DNA from: Gordonibacter massiliensis (ex Traore et al. 2017)
Lineage (GTDB): Bacteria; Actinomycetota; Coriobacteriia; Coriobacteriales; Eggerthellaceae
Direction of reading: 5' to 3'
Assembly: GCA_900170005.1 (NCBI GenBank)
Contig: LT827128.1
Coordinates: forward strand, 3,840,168-3,904,167
Length of the DNA: 64,000 nucleotides
Positions within the stretch are counted from its first letter, which is position 1; the number at the start of each line of letters is the position of its first letter. The notes beneath the pieces are model-generated. The model was not told the DNA's origin, searched no databases, and saw only the letters and a program-made list of their open reading frames with translations. Position numbers and translations under genes: made by a program. Positions 1 through 8,562 of the stretch are shown here, piece after piece.

Positions 1-639
1 GGCTCCGTCGTCGTGTCCATCGTGCCCATGCTGCTGCTCATCCTGCTGTTCACCAGCTGCATGTCCATCGCGTCGGAGTCGGTGGCGGGCGAGAAGGAGC
101 GCGGCACCATGGCAACGCTTTTGGCCACGCCCATCAAGCGACGCGACATCGCGCTCGGCAAGGTGCTGGCCGTCACGCTCATCGGCCTGGCCATCGCCGC
201 GTCCAGCATGCTGGGCATCTTCGCGGGCCTGCCCAGCATCATGCAGGGCGCCGTGGACATGAACGTGTACGGGCCGACCGATTATCTGCTGCTCGTGCTG
301 GTGGTGGTGTCCGCCACGCTTCTGGTAGTCGTGCTCATCACCATGGTTTCCGCCTTGGCGAGGACCACGAAGGAGGCGGGCATGTACCTGACGCCGCTCA
401 TGATCGTGGTCATGCTCGTGGGCATCCTCGGCATGTTCGGCGGCGGGGCGAAGACGGAGTTCTGGTACTACCTTGTCCCGCTGTACAACTCCGTGCAGTG
501 CATGATCGGCATATTCACGTTCGACTTCCAGCCGGCGAACGTGGCTGTGTGCGTGCTGAGCAATCTCGTGTACACCGGCGCGGGCGTCCTCGTGCTGCAG
601 CGCATGTTCAACAGCGAGCGCCTGATGTTCGCGCGCTAG
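1..639 (+). CDS. ABC-2 type transporter permease, C-terminal part
   Basis: The reading frame is open at the left edge of the window, so the N-terminus is missing. The protein is an integral-membrane permease of the ABC-2 family, the membrane half of an ATP-driven exporter. The diagnostic stretch is AGEKERGTMATLLATP followed by KRRDIALGK, the family segment just before a transmembrane helix. About five hydrophobic helices follow, ending in LQRMFNSERLMFAR. NatB-like sodium or drug exporters have this arrangement. The substrate cannot be told. The partner ATPase is presumably upstream, outside the window. A palindromic repeat follows directly, so this gene probably ends its operon. Confidence 0.8.
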   Translation, partial: GSVVVSIVPMLLLILLFTSCMSIASESVAGEKERGTMATLLATPIKRRDIALGKVLAVTLIGLAIAASSMLGIFAGLPSIMQGAVDMNVYGPTDYLLLVLVVVSATLLVVVLITMVSALARTTKEAGMYLTPLMIVVMLVGILGMFGGGAKTEFWYYLVPLYNSVQCMIGIFTFDFQPANVAVCVLSNLVYTGAGVLVLQRMFNSERLMFAR

Positions 640-679
640 AACAGCCCTTCGCCACCCCATGGGGCCGAAGCCCTCCCCC

Positions 680-802
680 TGTCATCCTGAGCGGAGGTTG
701 CGAAGCAACCGCAGTCGAAGGATCCCGTGCGGTGCCAGCCGGAAGTCTCACGGTTGGCACCGCACGGGATCCTTCGACTCGCTTCGCTCGCTCAGGATGA
801 CA
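680..802. repeat. Dispersed palindromic repeat, copy 1
   Basis: It begins TGTCATCCTGAGCG and ends with the reverse complement CGCTCAGGATGACA. The interior is a long imperfect palindrome holding GAAGGATCC and its complement. Five related copies lie in the window (about 11388, 16238-17780 interrupted, 23780, 53918, 57501). A transcript would fold into a long hairpin, so it may also attenuate transcription between the two flanking plus-strand genes. Apart from this repeat I see nothing gene-like between 640 and 1003. Confidence 0.9.
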
Positions 803-1003
803 TGATGCGCAGTCTTCGCTCCGCCTAGGATGGCAAGGCGCCGCCGCGCGCCTTCGCTTGTCGCGTGTCGTATGCCGGCCTCGCACTGATTCGTGCCAGA
901 ATCGCTCTCGTCAAGCTCTTGTAACCCTACTGCCATCTGGGGAGACAAAGCCCGTGCTAGACTGGCCGATGCACTTCGTCATCGAAAACGGGAGGCGCGG
1001 GAC

Positions 1004-1735
<732 letters not shown>

Positions 1736-1743
1736 GGCGCGCC

Positions 1744-2565
1744 ATGCTGACCAGGAGAACCTTCATCCGTGCTACGGCGTTTGCGGCGGCCGGACTCGCG
1801 CTCGGCGCGCCCTTCGCCCTCACGGGCTGCGCGGCGAACCCGAACGTGCTGCGCGTGGGCACGAAGATCGACGTGCCCGGCTTCGGCTTCCAGAACCCCG
1901 AGACGGGCAACATCGAGGGCATGGAGGTGGACATCGCCCGCGAGCTGGCCCGCCGCATCAAGGGGAGTCCCGACGCGCTGCAGGTGACGGGCGTGAACGT
2001 GACCACGCGCGGCGCGATGCTCGACAACGGCACGCTCGACGCGACGCTGGCCACGTTCACCATCACCGACGCGCGCAAGAAGAGCTACAACTTCTCGCGC
2101 CCCTACTACACCGACCACATCGGCGTGCTGGTGAAGAAGTCGTCGGGCATCACCGACTTGAAGGACCTGGACGGCAAGACCGTGGGCGTGGCGCTGTCGG
2201 CCACGACGCGCGACAAGCTCACGGCCGCCGGCGACGAGATCGGCATCCACATGAACTTCGCCGAGTACTCCACCTACCCCGAGATCAAGATCGCGCTCGT
2301 CACCGGGCGCGTGGACGCGTTCTCGGTGGACCGCTCCATTCTGAACGGCTACGTGGACGACTCCACCATGCTGCTGAACACGCAGTTCGCGCCGCAGGAG
2401 TACGGCGTGGCCACGAAGAAGTCGAACACCCAGCTCGCCGACCAGGTGGACGCGGCCATCGCCGCCATGCAGGACGACGGCACGCTGCGCTCGCTCGAGG
2501 AGCGCTGGGGCCTCGTGGACGATGCGCCCGCAGGCGACGGGAAGGGCGGTGGCCAGGATGCTTGA
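1744..2565 (+). CDS. Amino-acid ABC transporter substrate-binding lipoprotein, Tat-type
   Basis: This is a periplasmic-binding-protein-like receptor (SBP_bac_3 type) of 273 residues, anchored outside the membrane. The N-terminus reads MLTRRTFIRATAF, a twin-arginine motif, then a hydrophobic stretch and the lipobox LTGC, so it is probably exported folded by Tat and lipidated. The mature part has the family pattern VGTKIDVPGFGF, MEVDIARELARRI and YYTDHIGVLVKK. I chose ATG 1744 because GAGG sits 6 bases upstream; GTG 1732 overlaps the preceding stop and is possible. It feeds the permeases just downstream. The ligand is a polar amino acid by family; which one is not shown. Confidence 0.92.
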   Translation: MLTRRTFIRATAFAAAGLALGAPFALTGCAANPNVLRVGTKIDVPGFGFQNPETGNIEGMEVDIARELARRIKGSPDALQVTGVNVTTRGAMLDNGTLDATLATFTITDARKKSYNFSRPYYTDHIGVLVKKSSGITDLKDLDGKTVGVALSATTRDKLTAAGDEIGIHMNFAEYSTYPEIKIALVTGRVDAFSVDRSILNGYVDDSTMLLNTQFAPQEYGVATKKSNTQLADQVDAAIAAMQDDGTLRSLEERWGLVDDAPAGDGKGGGQDA

Positions 2566-4396
2566 CATCTTCGCTCCCTACAAGTGGGAGGCGCTGGCAG
2601 AGCGCTGGCCCGACATCCTGGCCGCGTTCGGCACCACGGTGGGCATCTCCGCGCTGGCCTTGGTCATCGCGCTGGCGTTGGGCATCGTGTTCGGCGTGCT
2701 GTCCGTGTCGCGCATCGCGCCCTTGCGCTGGATCACCCGCGTGTACGTGGAAGTGGTGCAGAACGTGCCGCTGCTTCTGCAGGTGTTCGTGTTCTACGCC
2801 ATCTTCCCGCTGCTGGGGTTGTCGCTGGCGGCGTTCTGGATCGGCGTTCTGGCCATCGGCATCTACCACGGCGGCTACATATCCGAGGTGGTGCGCAGCG
2901 GCATCGGCTCCATCCACCGCGGGCAGTTCGAGGCCGCGAAAAGCCAGGGCTTCTCGTATTGGCAGACCATGTTCGTGATCATATTGCCGCAGGCCATCCG
3001 CATCATCATGCCGCCTTTGGCCGTGCAGGCGGCGAACCTGGTGAAGAACACCTCGGTGCTCGCGCTCATCGCGGGCGGCGAGCTCATGTACTTCTCGAAC
3101 TCGTTCGCCGGCGCCACGAGCTACTACGGGCCGGTGTACGTGGTGGCCGCGATCCTGTACTTCGTCATCTGCTTCCCGCTGTCGCGCCTGGCGCTGTACC
3201 TGGAGCGCCGCACCCGCGCACACCGGCATCTGTCCACGGGCGATGCCACCGAGGCGTTGGGCGAGGACACGATGGAGGTCACGCCGGGCACGCACGACAT
3301 CACCGGGCGCGCGGCGGCCGACGCCATGGCCGGCGGCGTGGGCACCATGCTCGACACGGTGGACATAGCCCCGGCCCGGCAGGCCCCCTCCCCGCGCCAC
3401 CCGCTGCACGTGCTGGGCGAGGACGCCGACGCGGCCTCCGGCGAGCGCGGCCCGCTGGAGCAGGCCTTCACCGGACGGCAGGCCGCCGAGATCGCCGACG
3501 AGATCGGGCGCGAGATAGCGCAGGAGATAGCCGAGGAATGCGGCGACGACGAGGCGTGCGCGGCCCGCGTCATGCGCACGAAGGCCGGCCGCCTGCGGGC
3601 GCACCGGCGCCTCGAGCGCCGCGTGGCCGCCCGGCGCGGCGTCGAGGGCGTTGCGAGCGCCGAGGCTGAGACGGGCGCCGCCGAGCCGGCTTCCTCCCAT
3701 GCCGTGGCGCAGGGCGTGCGCGACCTGGGCTCGAACCGAACCCCGGCGGCCGACGAGGCGCTGGCCTCCCGCGCCGAGACGTCCACGAGCGACCGCATCA
3801 CGAAGGACGTGCGCAAGCGCGTGGACGGGAGCGGCGACGCGCCGGCAGCCGGCAGCGCGTCGGCAGCGAGCGGTGGCATGTCGGCAACCGCCATTCCCGA
3901 GGACGCTCCCGAACGGGCCGTACGCGAAGAGGGTTCCCGCACGGCGCGCCGCCAGCGCGTCGACGCGCGCGACGAGGCCGAGCTTGACGAGGAGGCGTTC
4001 CTCGACAACGACTACGTGCCCGGCGAGTTGGACGCGCCCGCCGAGCGGGCCTCCCATGTGCGCGCCCCGCGCGACGAAGCCGACCTCGACGCGGAATCGC
4101 GCGACGCGGTCGCCCGCCGGGAGCGTGAGGAACGCCGTCAGGGCGTCGAGGCGCGCGAGGCGACGGGCGGCCCCGAGACGGTGGAGCACGACGACGTGGA
4201 CATGGAGGCGCTGGCCAACGAAGCCGACCGCGCCGCCGTCGAGGCGGCCGAGCGCGACGAGTTCGCGATGCAGATGGAGCTGGGCGAGATCGCCGAGGGC
4301 GAGGAGGCCGCCACCACGCCCGCGCCCGAAGGCCGCAAGCGCCCGAACGGCGTTGCGCCCGCAGACGGCGACAACGGACGAGGGGAGGACCGATGA
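2558..4396 (+). CDS. Amino-acid ABC transporter permease with very long charged C-terminal tail
   Basis: Residues 1-220 are a normal HisM/GlnP-type permease with several membrane helices and the EAA coupling loop (about 108-132, ending GQFEAAKSQGFS). Family members usually end there at 220-250 residues. Here about 390 further residues follow, rich in Ala, Arg, Glu and Asp and without hydrophobic segments, for example AAEIADEIGREIAQEIAEE. The tail is presumably cytosolic, disordered or coiled-coil. The start ATG 2558 overlaps the binding-protein gene by 8 bases and the end overlaps the next permease as ATGA, so the tail really is read through in the operon. The function of the tail is unknown. 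Confidence 0.9.
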   Translation: MLDIFAPYKWEALAERWPDILAAFGTTVGISALALVIALALGIVFGVLSVSRIAPLRWITRVYVEVVQNVPLLLQVFVFYAIFPLLGLSLAAFWIGVLAIGIYHGGYISEVVRSGIGSIHRGQFEAAKSQGFSYWQTMFVIILPQAIRIIMPPLAVQAANLVKNTSVLALIAGGELMYFSNSFAGATSYYGPVYVVAAILYFVICFPLSRLALYLERRTRAHRHLSTGDATEALGEDTMEVTPGTHDITGRAAADAMAGGVGTMLDTVDIAPARQAPSPRHPLHVLGEDADAASGERGPLEQAFTGRQAAEIADEIGREIAQEIAEECGDDEACAARVMRTKAGRLRAHRRLERRVAARRGVEGVASAEAETGAAEPASSHAVAQGVRDLGSNRTPAADEALASRAETSTSDRITKDVRKRVDGSGDAPAAGSASAASGGMSATAIPEDAPERAVREEGSRTARRQRVDARDEAELDEEAFLDNDYVPGELDAPAERASHVRAPRDEADLDAESRDAVARREREERRQGVEAREATGGPETVEHDDVDMEALANEADRAAVEAAERDEFAMQMELGEIAEGEEAATTPAPEGRKRPNGVAPADGDNGRGEDR

Positions 4397-5055
4397 GCGA
4401 TATAGCCGCCCTCTTCACCTGGGTGAACATGCGCTTCCTGCTGCAGGGCCTGGGCATGACGCTGCTCATCTCCGCGCTGGCCATCGCCTGCTCGGTGGTG
4501 CTGGGAACCGTCATCTCCGTCGTTCGCACGTCGAACAGCCGCGTGCTGCGCGGCGTGGCCACGGTCTACATCGAGGTGTTCAAGAACACGCCGCTGCTTC
4601 TGTGGATCATGTTCACGTTCTTCGTGGCACAGCTGCCGCCCATCGGCGCGGCCGTGCTGGCTTTCACCCTGTTCACCAGCGCCAGCGTTGCCGAGATCGT
4701 GCGCGGCGGCCTGGCGAGCGTGCCGTTCGGCCAGTACGAGGCCGCACGGAGCCAGGGCTTCTCCACCCCTCAGACCTACCTTCTGATCATCCTGCCCCAG
4801 GCGCTGCGCAACATGGTGCCCGCGCTGCTCTCCCAGTTCGTCACCACCATCAAGGACACGAGCTACCTCTGGGGCGCCATGGCGCTGCAGGAGCTCATGG
4901 GCCGCGGCATGATACTCATGAACAGCTACAACTCCACGGTGCAGATTTTCGCCATCTTCGGCATCATGGCCGCGATCTACTTCGTCGTGTGCTTCACGCT
5001 CTCGCAGATCGTGCGCGCCTACCAGCGCCGCCTGAAAGAGGCCCGCGCGGGGTAG
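4393..5055 (+). CDS. Amino-acid ABC transporter permease (second subunit)
   Basis: This is a 220-residue inner-membrane permease of the HisM/GlnM type that would pair with the tailed permease to form the translocation channel. The EAA loop is visible as AEIVRGGLASVPFGQYEAA followed by RSQGFS. It starts by ATGA overlap with the upstream permease, which implies translational coupling. Its 3' end overlaps the convergent lipase-like gene by 37 bases. It has no tail and ends QRRLKEARAG. The operon encodes a complete importer: ATPase, lipoprotein and two permeases. Confidence 0.93.
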   Translation: MSDIAALFTWVNMRFLLQGLGMTLLISALAIACSVVLGTVISVVRTSNSRVLRGVATVYIEVFKNTPLLLWIMFTFFVAQLPPIGAAVLAFTLFTSASVAEIVRGGLASVPFGQYEAARSQGFSTPQTYLLIILPQALRNMVPALLSQFVTTIKDTSYLWGAMALQELMGRGMILMNSYNSTVQIFAIFGIMAAIYFVVCFTLSQIVRAYQRRLKEARAG

Positions 5056-6263
5056 CGTTTCCGCAGGTGGCCGGTCGCGTCGCCCATGGCGGTCCGCGCG
5101 CTCGCGCGCAGGCCGCCCGTCGTGCCGGCTGCGAGCGCGCGGATGAACGACCGCGCGAGGCGGCCGATGAGGCGCCGGTCTTCGCGGGGAAGCGCGCTGC
5201 GCGCGTCGGCGACGTCCCTCGCATGCCGCACGAGCGACAACGGCAGTTCGGAGAACGATTCGGCTCCCGACGCCGCGAGGACGCGGTAGGCGCCGTCCAC
5301 GAACCGGCGGCGCTCGTCAAGCGGAACGCCCGCAAGCCACTCCTGCAGCCGTGCGGCGACGTGTGCCGTGCAGGGGCTCAAACGCCGCGCGGGGGCCAGG
5401 TCGCCGCCGGCTGCGCGCCATCTGCAGGGTACGTGGGCCTGCAGGGCGAACCCGCCGGACGCGACCGCGCGGCAGGCGGCGGGATCGGCGAACAGGAGCC
5501 CGTAGAACGAGGCGGCGGGCACGACCTTGCGCACGCCGCGCCCCATGTCCGCTGGCGGCTGCGCGTCCGGTCCGGGAGCGCGCAAGCCGGGCCCGTCGAG
5601 GTTGTGCGTCGAGACGAGGCGCTCGGCCACGGCGCTTTCGGCGTGGACGGCGGCGAACTCGGCGAGCGTCCCGCCTTTGGAATGCCCTCCCAGGCGCAAG
5701 GGCCCTTCGACGATGCCGGACACGGTTCGCAGATAGGCGAGCGCGTCCCGCTCGCCGGGCACCGACGGCTCGAACAGCAGGTCGAAGTCCTCCTTCCAGC
5801 CTGCAAGGGAAAGGTCGGTGCCGCGAAAGGCGAGGAAGTGCGTACCGTCGGGCAGGCGGAACGTCGTGGCCGAGAACTGCTCGGCCGGCTCGCTTTCGGC
5901 CGACCGCCGGTCGACGTGCAGCCCGGCCGCGATGCTTCCGTACCGAGGGCTGCCGCCCACGGCCAGGGCGAAGGCGCGGTCGAAACGCGCTGCCCAAGGG
6001 CAGAACCCGCCGCGGAGAACGCCGATGCGTTCGACGCGCAGGATGTCGGAAAGACTCGTCCAGCGCCGTCCGTCCGCGCGGAGCCCGCAGCCGTTCCCGT
6101 CCAGCGGTTCGACGAGGCCGCGCAGGGTGAAGCGGCTCACCTCCGACAAGACGACGGCGTCGAGGTCGCCGAAGGGAAGCTCGACGAACGTGCGGCGCTC
6201 GCGCGCCACGGCGCTTGCGAGCGGTCGAGGCCGCTCGCCGCCGTTTGATGCGGACGCGTCCAT
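5019..6263 (-). CDS. Lipase-like alpha/beta hydrolase (Mbeg1/DUF2974-like)
   Basis: The 414-residue protein resembles the Mbeg1-like/DUF2974 group of lipase-fold proteins. Visible marks are FSATTFRLPDGTHFLAFRGTD (the strand before the oxyanion region), LGGHSKGGTLAEFAA (nucleophile elbow GHSKGG with the presumed catalytic Ser) and STHNLDGPG. The N-terminal part VELPFGDLDAVVLSEVSRF is also typical. No signal peptide is seen, so it is probably cytosolic. I chose ATG 6263 because GGGAGG lies 4 bases upstream; ATG 6278 has no such site. It converges on and overlaps the permease gene. The substrate is unknown. Confidence 0.75.
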   Translation of the reverse strand: MDASASNGGERPRPLASAVARERRTFVELPFGDLDAVVLSEVSRFTLRGLVEPLDGNGCGLRADGRRWTSLSDILRVERIGVLRGGFCPWAARFDRAFALAVGGSPRYGSIAAGLHVDRRSAESEPAEQFSATTFRLPDGTHFLAFRGTDLSLAGWKEDFDLLFEPSVPGERDALAYLRTVSGIVEGPLRLGGHSKGGTLAEFAAVHAESAVAERLVSTHNLDGPGLRAPGPDAQPPADMGRGVRKVVPAASFYGLLFADPAACRAVASGGFALQAHVPCRWRAAGGDLAPARRLSPCTAHVAARLQEWLAGVPLDERRRFVDGAYRVLAASGAESFSELPLSLVRHARDVADARSALPREDRRLIGRLARSFIRALAAGTTGGLRASARTAMGDATGHLRKRYPARASFRRRW

Positions 6264-6598
6264 CCAGCCTCCCTTCATCTGCCGTCCGGGCCGCCCCGGA
6301 GCCTCGCACGCTTGCCGTGCCCGCTCGTGGAACGGGGGCTCCGCGAGCGGGTTTCGAGGACGCTTGCGACCAGCGGGCGGGCGGCGGGATGCTCTTCTCC
6401 GCGCCCACGGGGCGGGGTCGTGCGACGGCCCTCGGCTTCGACGCGGCGCACTGCGGACTTTCGGGCTATTCTAGCAGCCGGGCGGAGAGGAAACCGCAGG
6501 AGAAGATATATTCAGAGACAAATGTATACAATTAACAGAACAGAGTGGGGCCCATTGAGCTGTCGCCGCGGCCCTGCGAGCCGGAAGGGGGGGGGGTA
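6264..6598. other. Intergenic region with AT-rich patch and G10 tract
   Basis: No gene is seen here. Bases 6500-6545 are AT-rich against a GC-rich background (AGATATATTC, ATGTATACAATTAAC) and are the likeliest place for the minus-strand promoter of the hydrolase gene; TAGAAT on the minus strand at 6468-6473 is a possible -10. Bases 6587-6596 are ten consecutive G, directly after the stop codon of the next minus-strand gene. Confidence 0.5.
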
Positions 6599-7063
6599 TC
6601 AAAGCAGCGCGAGGTACGGCAGGTAGGCTTGCGCGCTTTCGGGAACGGCCAAGGTGACGTCCTGCCCGTAGGCGTTCACAGTGACGTAGGAGGGATCCTC
6701 GTAGGTGGTGATGGTGCCGTCCACCCCGAGGGCGCTGGCGCTCTCCGTGCCGGTTGCCACGGCATCGTTCGGCAGCGCGACGGCTTGCCAGTCGTTTATG
6801 GCCAGGCCGGCCACGGCTTCGTCGAACTGCTCGTCGGTCAGGCCGGTGGCGGCTTGGATGGCGGAGCGGTTCGATTTCACGGCGTCGTTGATCTTCCCCT
6901 TGACGTCGGCGGCGTCCATGGCGACGTTCGCGACGGCCGCCTTGGCGTTCTGGGCCGCGTCGCTCACCGGGCCGAGCGAGTGGTTCGAAAGAGCCACCAG
7001 GCCCACGCCCACGAGCACGATGACAACGAGCAGTCCGAGCAGCACTCCGAGCAGTTTCTTCAT
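6599..7063 (-). CDS. Small membrane-anchored protein of unknown function
   Basis: I do not recognise a family. The 154-residue product starts MKKLLGVLLGLLVVIVLVGV, a single N-terminal membrane helix or uncleaved signal anchor, followed by a soluble extracytoplasmic domain with Ala-rich helices (VSDAAQNAKAAVANVAMDAA) and a strand-rich end (GTITTYEDPSYVTVNAYGQ). AAGGAG lies 8 bases before ATG 7063, supporting the start. No lipobox or sortase motif is seen. It is monocistronic on the minus strand. The stop is followed by a C10 run on the coding strand. Confidence 0.7.
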   Translation of the reverse strand: MKKLLGVLLGLLVVIVLVGVGLVALSNHSLGPVSDAAQNAKAAVANVAMDAADVKGKINDAVKSNRSAIQAATGLTDEQFDEAVAGLAINDWQAVALPNDAVATGTESASALGVDGTITTYEDPSYVTVNAYGQDVTLAVPESAQAYLPYLALL

Positions 7064-7557
7064 GGCGCGACTCCTTGCGGTCTTCGAGGGGGCGATTGCG
7101 GCGTTCCGAGCGGAGCGGACGGACGGGCGATGCCGCCGCTGGTGCGTTTCGTGGTCGATACGCGCGGCGGTGAGTGGGTCGGTTCGGCGGCTTCACCTTG
7201 AAGGATAGCCTACCCGAGAATCGCCCGGTTCACGAAACGCCCGCAGCTTCTCCAACGCGCGGTAACGAAATCCCCATCGCATTTCCCGAACTCGCTTCGA
7301 GCCAAAAGCCCGATCGCCGGTGGGCGACCTGCGGGTTCTCCGATGCGTTGGAACCGTGCAAGGTTCGTGCAGGTTCCGCGCGGGGCGCTTGTCCAAAACC
7401 GCACGGCGGATCCGTTGGAAGCGTGCAAGGTCTGCGCGGCTTCGCGGCGGTCTCCCGACGGTCGCCGTGCAAGGTCGCGGCGCTACGATGGGAAGCGGTC
7501 TTCAAAGCGAGCGATGCGGAAGGCGGCACGACGGCGGATGACGGGTGGGCGCTTGCG
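7064..7557. other. Intergenic region with repeated GTGCAAGGT motif
   Basis: About 490 bases without a convincing gene. The motif GTGCAAGGT occurs three times (near 7358, 7429 and 7478); related copies occur near 58131-58180. I see no terminator or RNA gene. Confidence 0.4.
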
Positions 7558-7579
7558 TATATAACATAGATGTTATATA
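7558..7579. promoter_or_regulatory. Inverted-repeat operator of the HigBA pair
   Basis: Two perfect 10-bp arms, TATATAACAT and ATGTTATATA, are separated by AG, 25 bases before the toxin start codon. The sequence is very AT-rich and can double as a -10 element (TTATAT). Antitoxins of this class repress their own operon through such palindromes; that this one does so is an inference. Confidence 0.7.
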
Positions 7580-7604
7580 CTGCACTTGCCTGGGGAGGGG
7601 CGAC

Positions 7605-7955
7605 ATGGATTTCCAGGTGGTGTTCTATCGTAAGGCAGACGGTTCGGAGCCGGTTCGCGATTTCATGAATTCGCTAAGACCGAAGCTGAGGGCGAAAATG
7701 GCCGGCGATTTGGCAAAGCTGGAACAGCGGAACCTCGAGCTTCGCGAACCTTACGCCAAGCATATGGGCAGGGGCCTGTTCGAGTTAAGGATAGGGCAGG
7801 CGAACGATATCGCCCGGGCGTTCTACTTCTTCTACGAAGGGCACAAGATCATCGTGACGAACGGTTTTATCAAGAAGACGAGCAAGACGCCGCGATCGGA
7901 GCTTGAGCGCGCCCGAAGATACAAACGAGACTGGGAAGAAAGGCGGCCGCTATGA
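7605..7955 (+). CDS. higB: RelE/ParE-family toxin (HigB/Gp49-like)
   Basis: This is a 116-residue toxin of the RelE superfamily, HigB/phage Gp49 type, which cleaves mRNA at the ribosome in characterised members. Visible marks are FRKADGSEPV-like VVFYRKADGSEPVRDFMNSL, the core strand GLFELRIGQANDIARAFYFF and the basic end GFIKKTSKTPRSELERA-RR. The start ATG 7605 follows GGGGAGGGG by about 4 bases. The antitoxin gene overlaps its end by 4 bases and the operator palindrome lies just upstream. The toxin-first order is typical of HigBA. Confidence 0.9.
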   Translation: MDFQVVFYRKADGSEPVRDFMNSLRPKLRAKMAGDLAKLEQRNLELREPYAKHMGRGLFELRIGQANDIARAFYFFYEGHKIIVTNGFIKKTSKTPRSELERARRYKRDWEERRPL

Positions 7956-8224
7956 CGACACTCGCTGAGTACCATGCAGAGCAAATGAAAGACCCCGAGT
8001 ACGCCGCCGAGTACGAGCGCCTGCAGCCCGAGTACGACATCATCGACGCGATCATCACCGCGCGCGCCGAAGAGAACCTCACCCAGCGCGAGCTGGCCGA
8101 GCGCTGCGGCATGAAGCAGAGCGCCTTCGCCCGCCTGGAGTCCGGCAACGCCAACCCCACGCTCGAGACGCTCCAGCGCGTGGCCAAAGGGCTGGGCAAG
8201 CAACTTCGGATCAGCTTCGTCTGA
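7952..8224 (+). CDS. higA: HTH antitoxin (HigA-like, XRE family)
   Basis: This 90-residue protein has a C-terminal helix-turn-helix: LTQRELAERCGMKQSAFARL then ESGNANPTLETLQRVAKGLG. It would bind and neutralise the RelE-type toxin and repress the operon at the palindrome at 7558-7579. Translation is coupled to the toxin through the 4-base overlap. The N-terminal part (MTTLAEYHAEQMKDPEYAAEYERL) is the toxin-binding segment seen in this antitoxin class. Complete length for the family. Confidence 0.92.
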   Translation: MTTLAEYHAEQMKDPEYAAEYERLQPEYDIIDAIITARAEENLTQRELAERCGMKQSAFARLESGNANPTLETLQRVAKGLGKQLRISFV

Positions 8225-8562
8225 CGCCGCGCCCCCTTGCCATCCCGATCGAAGGCCACACGCGAGGAGTCTTCGTCGAGGGAGGTTCGGCCCTTGGATA
8301 TCCTTCGCCGTCCGCTCATCCGGCTGCTTCCCGCCGTGTCGAGAAGGTTCGCGCTTTTTCAAGAGAATCGCAATTTTCACCGCATTCGCGAAAAATCGTG
8401 TATGCTAGCGTCTGCTGCGCCCGACATCGGATGCGCGCGCCGCCTCGGCGGTCCGCGTCCGGCGCGAGCGCTTCATCCCCGCACACGTTAATAAACCAGT
8501 TGGGGCAATCGTGTGAACGCGACCAGGCCGCGGGAGGCGGCCCGTAGAACAGGAGGAACCGC
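8225..8562. other. Leader and promoter region of topA
   Basis: No gene is seen. TATGCT at about 8400-8405 is a possible -10. The short inverted repeat CACACG / CGTGTG brackets bases 8482-8514 and could form a hairpin in the topA leader. AGGAGG precedes the GTG start of topA by about 8 bases. Confidence 0.4.

Noticed and set aside
608-948. Small proteins with VILSERSE or CHPER strings around 600-950 and at the other repeat copies
   Set aside because: They are translations of the palindromic repeat. Only the copy inside nadK is in a real gene.
2300-4189. Large antisense open frames opposite the ABC permease
   Set aside because: His/Arg/Val-rich composition typical of the reverse strand of GC-rich genes; no domains, no ribosome site.
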